A stretch of DNA of 64,000 bases. Source: Ceratothoa steindachneri (taxonomy: Eukaryota; Arthropoda; Malacostraca; Isopoda; Cymothoidae). Location: NCBI GenBank assembly GCA_963969495.1, contig OZ018318.1:99145357-99209356 (forward strand). Reading direction: 5' to 3'. Made by a program: the position numbers and the translations under genes. Positions 56,651-64,000 of the stretch are shown here, one piece after another; positions within the stretch are counted from its first letter, which is position 1, and every line of letters begins with the position of its first letter. Under the pieces are notes generated by a model that saw nothing but the letters and a program-made list of their open reading frames with translations, did no database searches and was not told the origin of the DNA.

Positions 56651-57379
56651 TGCAATACTTCAGAAAGAAAATCTAATAACTGCCCCAAATGAAGAAAAAT
56701 TATAAATAGAAAAGAAACGGAGACGAACAGCAATAATGATAGCACAAACAGCAACACATGCGCTTCAATCGTAAAGAACAACCATCAAGCACCAAAAACT
56801 CAGATTAACTAAAATGGCAATCTGATACAAAACCAGACATCACCTGGCCAACTTCAATCGGCCATTAATTAATTTATAGAGCCAGTAGAGGTCCCTTGCA
56901 ATGACCACACTGCAACTAAAATGTATATAAACAAGCAATCTATATAGATCCATTAGAGGAAATGAACTGCCTATCATAGAGCATATGGATTAGAATAAGT
57001 ACAAGTAATTTCTTCAGACGTACGAATCTAACCCTCTCGGGGAGGCCACTTTAGATAAAAGAGATGAGGAGCTGCAAAGGATTAGAAAAGAAATCAAAAG
57101 GTCATAGGAGGAGGCCATCCTCATTAACTTGTACATAACCATCCAACAACTCAGATAGCTACCAGAAATGGTAGATAAGAATATTCGGACCGTCAAAGGA
57201 ATCATTCAACGCAGTCAGAAGACATAAAAGAGAACTATTATGACTAATTTATTAGAAAAACACGATAGAAATTGGATTAACATACCGATACAAAAGATGT
57301 AGAAGGATCTTCAAGGGAATTTCGGAAACATGTTAATAGATTAAAGCCACGGATAGGAAATTATATGATTAAAATTAAG

Positions 57380-58067
57380 GACGCAGAGAACAATACCATA
57401 GGAGAAGTACTTTCCCCACCACTTTTCAACATCTACACTTCAGATATACCAACTCCCCCACAAACAATAAAAAGTATCACTTAGGCAGACGACATCACAA
57501 TATTCTTCTCACACAACAAACTGGAAACGGCTGAACAACATATACAACTTAACATCAACAAAATACACACATGGAGAATTGAAAACTCACTAAATCTAAA
57601 CGCCACTTAAACAATGACCACTCTCTTCACACCACACCTTGCAGAATACAAGACAACCCTAAATCTAAACATAGAAAACATACCACTACCCACCACAAAA
57701 TAACCGATGATCCTTGGCCTCACTTTCGACCCCAAACACACATACTCAAAACACATACAAAATACAATAGTCAAGGCCACGGAAACACTCAAAGTCATCA
57801 AGGCACTCACAAATACACACTGGGGGAAAACCAAGGAAATGCTCATTAACACATATAAGACAATCACACAATCACAAGACCAGTACTAGAATACGCAAAT
57901 ACAATCTGAACCCAATCATTTCAAAAACAAACACCAAAATACTACAGACAATAAAAAACACAGCCCTCCGCACTGCCACATAATGCACTCTTGACACAAG
58001 CACCCAACATCTACACGACGAAACGCACAACCTACCAATCAAAAACACCTAAAACTACATACATCAC
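57380..58067 (+). pseudogene. LINE reverse transcriptase, second half
   Basis: FNIYTSDIPTPPQTIKSI is followed by an active-site segment in which Tyr of YADD is a TAG stop (stop-ADDITIFFSH, about 57,484). Next come HIQLNINKIHTWRIENSLNL, TLFTPHLAEYKTTLNLNIEN, MILGLTFDPKHTYSKHI and KALTNTHWGKTKEMLINTY. A frame change is followed by IIS and TALRTATXCTLDT-like sequence and HLKLHTSQ just before the LTR insertion. Several nonsense codons arise from single-base changes. Confidence 0.7.
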
Positions 58068-59606
58068 CTTCGTAGAATGGCCCTTTTTTTGTTCTAAGAG
58101 TGCTAAGAATGCTTATATTGATATCTTAAAGAAGAGAGCCGTTGGAAACACGTAAGGATATAGAGAAACGCACAATAATTCCTCAAATAAACTTATATTT
58201 TAACTTTAACAATTGAATACACAAAATTTAAACATTAACCACAGCAATACTCCGAATCTTATCATACACAAGAATTAATTCAATTAGTTTGACCCTCTAA
58301 AATTGGTTAATTTCACTACACACAGCAATATATATAAGATTTAGGCTTACGGACTGTACTGGAGTTTAAATACCTCAGGAATGTTATTGTCTCACGACGC
58401 GTGCCACCTGGCCAAATGTAGGGGGGCGGGATCACGAGGTCCTTTTAGCGAGGGTAGCAGCTGGGGGGTCCACACGGTATTCAGGGAGGGGGGGGGTTCT
58501 TCAAGGACGAGAACAATTATGGTGCTTTATGCGGCACGAAGGTAGTCGTGGTCTCTCTGGCGAGAGTGAGTCGAACTTGGTTCTTAAACCAAGTTAACTT
58601 GGACTACGGTGTGACCACCGAGTAACGAGCTCGAAGGGGAGCTTTTCTCCTTCATTACTCAATTCCTCATGGACGAGGACTGAACTCGGGGAGGGTCTTC
58701 TTCATGGGCGAGGATCGATGTAGGGGGTTTCTCTGACGAGAATAAGTTAAACTTTAATAAGTTAACTTAAAGGTCAGTTTTGTAAACAGGAACTAGCTCG
58801 AGGATAAACTTCTTGTTAGTTCCAGTCTTCTTCAAGGGCCAGTATAACGTAGGGAGGTTTCTCTGACGATAAACAAGTTGAACTTGGTTCTTCAACCAAG
58901 TTAACTTATGAGTTCAGTGTGGCCCCCGAGTAACGGGCTCAAAGGGGAGCCTTTTCCTTCTTCTTTCCTTAATTCATCAAGGACGAGGAATATCCCTGGT
59001 GTTTAAGATGCACTAGGATATGAGGAGTCTCTCTGACGAGAGTAAGTTAAACTTAACAAAGTTAAGTTGATGTTTGGTTTGATAACCAGGGACTAGCTCG
59101 AGGATGAGCGGCTTCTTAGCCCCTTAAGGTAGGTAGCCCTGCCTCTCTTGCAGGGTACTTCTTGGTCTGGCGAGCCAAGTAAACTACCTGTCCAGTCTCG
59201 GTAGCCCGATCTTAATCCGGAGACTGACGTATTCTACCCCGATTTTCCTCAGTTTTCCTTATTTGTACGTCGTCACCCCACTGGAGGAGTGGTAAGAGGG
59301 GGGAGGCTTGAGGACGGGCCCAGGAGGGTTCTTATGCCAAACGGTTTTTCTCACCAAGTCTTACATCGGCTCCTCGTTAGCCTTCGAGCTTGGGAGAAAC
59401 ACGTCTCCAATTTCTTATTTGACGTGAAATTGAATCTCACTCTCCTGGGGAGATCTTGCATTTTAACCTTTAGGTCTTTCATAGCGACGACTGGTGCGGC
59501 GCTGCGGTTACGTGCTTGACCCGACGGTGCCTGTGGCCGGATGTCTTTGCGCTAATCGCTTCGTGACTCCACCGCGAGAGAACGGGGGAGTGATGATTCC
59601 CCTACA
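58068..59606 (-). repeat. 3' LTR of the gag-only element
   Basis: Direct repeat of 61,587-63,131, mostly identical by eye with small indels, including a 16-bp difference near 59,220 versus 62,728. Contains four diverged modules (58,552-59,110). Confidence 0.9.
58552..59110. repeat. four diverged tandem modules in the LTR
   Basis: The signature CTCTGACGAGA...AAGTTAAACTT...AAGTTAACTT recurs at about 58,552, 58,730, 58,861 and 59,031. Two of the modules form hairpins of the GAACTTGGTTCTT/AACCAAGTT type. The same array is in the other LTR at about 62,051-62,640. Confidence 0.75.
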
Positions 59607-59618
59607 CACCTCCCTTCG
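59607..59618 (-). promoter_or_regulatory. polypurine tract of the gag-only element
   Basis: Sense strand CGAAGGGAGGTG, directly before the LTR start TGTAGGGG. Expected plus-strand primer site. Confidence 0.65.
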
Positions 59619-59920
59619 AAGAACTTAATGGGAAGGGGGGACTCCCGGGAACTCAAAACAACTAACTCAACCTAGTCGAGATTAGCAAAGTTGTATTTCT
59701 TTGAGCCCTCTCTTACATTAAGTTTCCTTACACATGAGCGCACTCGCACGCGATTACACAGGCAATGTGTCGAACTAGACCTACTCGCAATACAATTTTA
59801 CCCGCAAAAAACAGAAACAACAAAACAAGCTACTTCCTTACATTTCTAAGCTTTTGAGAACTTTAATCCTACCGATAAATATTAACACGAAAAACAAATG
59901 AAAAAATGGTTTCACGCTTA

Positions 59921-61339
59921 TTAGGTACTGAAATAACCCTCAATGGTATTTCGTCTCCGCCTATAGAGCAGCTGTACTTTATCGGCTCCTTTGATGTAGC
60001 TAATACTAAAATGGTGCTCTGAAACCATTATTCTACCGCGCCTGAGTCGGCCGTTAGGGTTATGGAGTCTACCCAAGTATGGCACTAAATGGTAGTGGTG
60101 TTTCAACCTACTCGAATTACCCTTCTTATGGTACTTTACTAACTTTAACCTGAACCTTATGGCTAGAGCGGCCTGTTGCAGCGGGCCATAATTAATGGGA
60201 GCGTGGTTCCCATAGCTCTCCTTTAACCAGGTACACGGGAAGATCGTGTCTGGGTTCGATCTTTGGGGATCGAAAAAACTTTTCCTTACGCGGTCGTTAA
60301 TAGGCGTGGCGCTCATTACGACTTGGCGTATTAGCGGTAACTCCGTGGACGTTCCGTTCGGGGAGAAGACGACTAGGGGTAGGGGATACTCATCCGTGTC
60401 TACCATTTGACTAGTTTTATCTGGGTGTATCGCAATAACACCTCTTTACTCCTTCCTTATCAACTCCTTTGACTCGGATCTCTTCGTAGGTAGTTCCTCA
60501 GGTACACCTGCTCGTACATCTACCCTACCTTCTACTTCTTCCCTGATAACCCCATTTGGCTGGATTCTCCTCGTAGGTTCTCCCTTAGGTACTCCTCCTG
60601 CTGGTACATCATCCCTACTTTCAACTTCTTCCATCGTTACCCCATTTGGCTGGATTTCCCTCGATGGTCCTTTCTTAGGTCCAGGCTGAGCTACAACTTC
60701 CTCGGCCTCTATCAGATTCTCGATAGGTGCTCTTTCGAGTGCGAGCAATCTTTCCTTTTCTTCTCTCTCTTCTCTTTCAGCTTGAGCACGTTCTTTTTCC
60801 CTCTTCATTCTCCTTTCCTCGGCCTCTTTTTCTGCTTTCGCTATTTCATTTTCCCGTCGGCTTCTTCTTTCTTCATCTTCCAGGTTTATCTTTATTTTTC
60901 TTTCATTATCTTCTCGTTTTATCTTTATTCTCCTTTCCTCATCTTCCCTTTCTATCCTTATTCCGAATTCTTTTGCTTCTCTTTTCAACAGTATTATTCT
61001 TTCGCTTGTTTTACCTCCTCTCAGCATTCTTCTTTCCCTTGTTTCTATTTTCCCCTGTATTCTGTCTTTCTCTAATTTTATGTCTCTCCTTATTTTTATT
61101 GCTTCGCATTCTTTTTTCCCTTCCCTTTTTATATTTTCCCTTTCTCTATCAAACTCTATTATTTCTTCTTCTTCTTCTTCTCTTTGTATTCTCAATTCTG
61201 CGAGGATGTAGGAATCCATAAACTCGCCTTCAAGTCCCAGAATTTGGGCTTGTAGGTTGAATCTTTCGACCAGATCCATTTTGTGTTGGTCCGTCGAATT
61301 TTCCTCACTGTATTCTGAGATACGAATGCCTCCACTCAC
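59921..61339 (-). pseudogene. gag-like protein, charged coiled coil, one in-frame stop
   Basis: The frame begins at 61,339 (MSGGIRISEYSEENSTDQHK) and has a Glu/Arg/Lys-rich stretch over roughly residues 50-210, which predicts a long coiled coil. A region follows with two near-repeats (REIQPNGVTMEEVESR and RRIQPNGVIREEVEGR). A TAA at 60,446 ends the 297-residue frame, but the same frame goes on for 174 more codons to 59,921. The second part has HHFSISYIKGADKVQLLYRR near its end. The N-terminus resembles the charged N-terminus of the Gypsy gag at 30.0 kb. No zinc knuckle is present. Whether the stop is a mutation or a readthrough site cannot be told. Confidence 0.65.
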
Positions 61340-61562
61340 CAGGTAGCGCGCAGCCTAACTTACCCTTAATCCCACTACTATGTTGATTGAAATAACACTC
61401 CGACAACAACTTTACCACTTGGCCTACCAATTACCTTTAAGTTGTTTTCACCCCTAACTCTACCAATTTTCCTATCGTGAATTATTCTTTTATTCCTGAT
61501 ATTCCTTTACGTGTTGGCTCTTCCTTAATTAGACACTACTGGGTTCTTTCTAATAAAAACCA

Positions 61563-61576
61563 CACACGTGATACCA
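61563..61576 (-). promoter_or_regulatory. candidate primer-binding site
   Basis: Sense strand TGGTATCACGTGTG, 10 bases after the 5' LTR. Begins with the TGG expected for pairing to a tRNA CCA end. The tRNA is not identified. Confidence 0.4.
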
Positions 61577-61586
61577 CTTTTTTATA

Positions 61587-63131
61587 TGTCGTAGAATGGC
61601 CCTTTTTTTCTAAGAGTGCTAATATTGATATCTCAAAGAAGAAAGCCGTTGGAAACACGTAAGGATATAGAGAAATGCACAATAATTCCCCAAATAAACT
61701 TATATTTTAACTTTAACAATTGAATACACAAAATTTAAACATTAACCACAGCAATACTCCGAATCTTATCATACACAAGAATTAATTCAATTAGTTTGAC
61801 CCTCTAAAATTGGTTAATTTCGCTACACACAGCAATATATAAGATTTAGGCTTACGGACTCTACTGGAGTCTAAATACCTCAGGAATGTTATTGTCTTAC
61901 GACGCATGCCGCCTGGCCAAATGTAGGGGGACGGGATCACGAGGTCCTTTTGGCGAGGGTAGCAGCTGGGGGTCCACACGGTATTCAGGGAGGATGAGGG
62001 GGGGTTCTTCAAGGACGAGAACAATTACGGTGCTTTATGCAGCACGAAGGTAGTCGTGGTCTCTCTGGCGAGAGTGAGTCGAATTTGGTTCTTGAACCAA
62101 GTTAACTTAGGGTGCGGTGTGACCACCGAGTAACGAACTCGAGGGGGAGCTTTTTTTCTTCGTTACTTAAAACCTCATGGGCGAGGACTGAACTCGGGGA
62201 GGGTCTTCTTCAAGGGCGAGGATGAATGAGAGGGGTTTCTCTGACGAGAATAAGTTAAACTTGAATAAGTTAACTTAAAGGTCGGTTTTGTAAACAGGAA
62301 CTAGCTCGAGGATAAGCTTCTTCTTAGTTTCAGTCTTCTTCAAGGGCGAGTATAACGTAGGGAGGTTTCTCTGACGAGAACAAGTTGAACTTGGTTCTTC
62401 AACCAAGTTAACTTATGAGTTCGGTGTGGCCACCGAGTAACGGGCTCTAGGGGGAGCCTTTTCCTTCTTCTTTCCTTAATTCCTCAAGGATGAGGAATAC
62501 CCCTGGTGCTTAAGATGCACTAGGATATGAGGAGTCTCTCTGACGAGAGTAAGTTAAACTTAACAAAATTAAGTTGACGTTTGGTTTGATAAACAGGGAC
62601 TAGCTCAAGGATGAGCTGCTTCTTAGCCCCTTAAGGTAGGTAGCCCTGCCTCTCTTGCAGGCTACTTCTTGGTCTGGCGAGCCATGTAAACTACCTGTCC
62701 AGTATCGGTTGTCCGATCTTAATCCGGGGACTTTGTCACCTGGAGACTGACGTATTCTACCCCGATTTTCCTTAGTGTTTCTTATTTATACGTCGTCACC
62801 CCACTGGGGGAGTGGTAAGAGTGGTGGAGGCTTGAGGACGGGCCCAGGAGGGTTCTTATGCCAAACGGGTTTTCTCCCTAAGTCTTACATCAGTTCCTCG
62901 TTAGCCTTCGAGCTTGGGAGAAACACATCTCCAATTTCTTACTTGACGTGAAATTGAATCTCACTCTGCTGGGGGAGATCTTGCATTTTAACCTTTAGGT
63001 CTTTCATAGCGACAAGTGGTGCAGCGCCGTGCTTACGCGCTTGACCCGACGGTGCCTGTGGCCGGATGTCTTTGCGTTAATCGCCTCGTGACTTCACTGC
63101 GAGAACACGGAGGAGTGTCGATTCCCCTACA
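61587..63131 (-). repeat. 5' LTR of the gag-only element
   Basis: Begins TGTCGTAGAATGG and ends CCCCTACA on the plus strand. Followed by the ATCAC target duplication and LINE sequence. Confidence 0.9.
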
Positions 63132-63136
63132 ATCAC

Positions 63137-64000
63137 AATGCAACATCCACATCACATCCTCCACCACATGACCAGACAACCTCCTCATCTCCGACACAAA
63201 AAAACAGACCATTTTTGATAACAATAACATCTACACCACTAATTTAGACACAGACCCTAACACAACAACAGAAGACACAATCAAGCAAAACATGGAAACA
63301 ATCTACTCTCAGATCATATAACAATACTTGACACACAGAACCCACAACATAATATTAAGTGTACCACCTTCAACCATACACAACTCAGAACAAACACTCA
63401 AAAAGCAGATCAGAAGAACTCTAGCGCAGATACAAACTAACATATCACAACTCCTGACATCATAAATGCGCCCATACAATACCACACTTCCCCAAATGCC
63501 TAACACAGATACATGAAAACAATCCACTCTCAGATCATATAACAATACTTGACACACAGAACCCACAACATAATATTAAGTGTACCACCTTCAACCATAC
63601 ACAACTCAGAACAAACACTCAAAAAGCAGATCAGAAGAACTCTAGCGCAGATACGAACTAACAAATCACCACTCCTGACATCATAAATGCGCCCATACAA
63701 TACCACACTTCCCCAAATGCCTAACACAGATACATGAAAACAATCCACTCTCAGATCATATAACAATACTTGACACACAGAACCCACAACATAATATTAA
63801 GTGCACCACCTTCAACCATAAACAACTCAGAACAAACACTCAAAAAGCAGATCAGAAGAACTCTAGCGCAGATAAGAACTAACAAATCACCACTCCTGAC
63901 ATCATAAATGCGCCCATACAATACCACACTTCCCCAAATGCCTAACACAGATACATGAAACCACACATCTTTTCAACTGCCCACAGATACACACAGACCT
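63137..64000 (+). pseudogene. LINE C-terminal region with a triplicated 221-bp segment
   Basis: Continues the LINE RT across the LTR insertion: CNIHITSSTT, KQTIFDNNNIYTTNLDTDP, then YLTHRTHNIILSVPPSTIHN and SEQTLKKQIRRTLAQIQTN. The last part (TDTHETTHLFNCPQ-like, about 63,945-64,000) holds the His/Cys motif that ends LINEs of this type. The segment YSQII to NTDT is present three times because of a 221-bp tandem repeat. As 221 is not a multiple of 3, each extra copy shifts the frame. Confidence 0.7.
63292..63959. repeat. 221-bp tandem repeat, three copies
   Basis: Copies begin at about 63,292, 63,513 and 63,734 and differ by only a few bases. The repeated unit is LINE coding sequence. Near-identical minus-strand frames at 63,309-63,966 are artefacts of the array. 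Confidence 0.95.

Larger units (their letters stand above)
58068..63131 (-). mobile_element. non-autonomous LTR retrotransposon carrying only gag
   Basis: Long LTRs (58,068-59,606 and 61,587-63,131, about 1.54 kb each) enclose only about 2 kb. Target duplication ATCAC at 58,063-58,067 and 63,132-63,136. LTR ends TGT...ACA (the first two bases of the left copy are changed). On the sense strand the left LTR is preceded by a purine-rich CGAAGGGAGGTG, and a TGGTATCACGTGTG primer-site candidate lies 10 bases inside the 5' LTR. The only coding sequence is a charged gag-like frame. No protease, RT or integrase exists, so pol must be supplied by another element. Confidence 0.85.
56280..64000 (+). mobile_element. 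LINE (CCHC ORF1, RT), split by an LTR retrotransposon
   Basis: ORF1 remnants (56,319-56,650), RT (about 57,380-58,067) and the C-terminal region (63,137 to the window end) belong to one LINE. The LTR element at 58,068-63,131 sits between them with a 5-bp duplication (ATCAC). Dropping it restores the LINE frame across the junction. Within the C-terminal region a 221-bp segment is tandemly present three times. The endonuclease is missing or unrecognisable between 56.9 and 57.3 kb. Similar in type to the LINE at 6.4-11.8 kb. The element runs to the window edge. Confidence 0.75.

Noticed and set aside
60727..61221. 164-residue Leu/Phe-rich plus-strand frame that looks like a membrane protein
   Set aside because: Antisense of the Glu/Arg/Lys-rich gag coiled coil, which explains its composition.
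63309..63966. Three nearly identical minus-strand proteins in tandem
   Set aside because: Antisense of the triplicated 221-bp LINE segment; the plus strand encodes the LINE tail.

Overview
The window looks like intergenic DNA from an arthropod nuclear genome. A crustacean is the best guess: long (TA)n tracts, Penelope-like elements with hammerhead-like ends, DD41D mariners, a BEL element, a Gypsy element with integrase ahead of reverse transcriptase, and an arthropod-wide repeat gene family sit side by side. The lineage is inference. I found no intact host gene, no rRNA, no functional tRNA and no bacterial-type gene. Nearly every recognisable reading frame belongs to a mobile element, and nearly all carry stops, frameshifts or deletions.

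Layout. 1.4-1.85 kb: tail of a Penelope-like element (PLE, minus). 2.74-3.37 kb: internally deleted mariner-type transposon. 3.5-5.76 kb: a second PLE (plus), split by a DD41D mariner at 3584-4524. 5.94-6.11 kb: an 85-bp-arm inverted repeat of PLE-end-like sequence. 6.35-11.8 kb: a LINE (minus) with a foreign 1.2-kb block at about 7.87-9.06 kb and a near-perfect 32-bp hairpin just upstream. 12.32-12.71 kb: a MITE with about 98-bp inverted arms. 13.12-14.42 kb: a second DD41D mariner inserted in a (TA)n tract. 14.76-16.6 kb: a third PLE. 17.1-18.1 kb: a third, decayed DD41D transposase. 18.73-22.33 kb: an APE-type LINE (minus). 23.2-33.8 kb: a hAT transposon (plus) interrupted by a 7.6-kb Gypsy (minus) with pol order protease-integrase-RT-RNase H. 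33.9-36.73 kb: an RNase H-bearing LINE. 38.52-39.45 kb: a deleted DD34D mariner. 43.2-44.4 kb: a broken copy of an arthropod repeat gene. 45.46-50.2 kb: a BEL/Pao element (minus) that has lost integrase. 51.37-51.61 kb: a tRNA-headed SINE whose tail matches the LINE at 36.7 kb. 56.3-64.0 kb: a LINE (plus) split by a gag-only LTR retrotransposon (58,068-63,131) with a clean 5-bp target duplication.

How the parts relate. The window is a record of nested insertion. Removing the mariner at 3.6 kb (leaving one TA), or the LTR element at 58.1 kb (leaving one ATCAC), puts the host element back in frame, so the order of events can be read. Partner relationships are visible too: a SINE carries the 3' end of a LINE found 15 kb away, and PLE coding remnants lie beside hammerhead-like motifs. 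Positions and families come from reading the sequence; family names come from remembered protein signatures. No search or alignment program was run.
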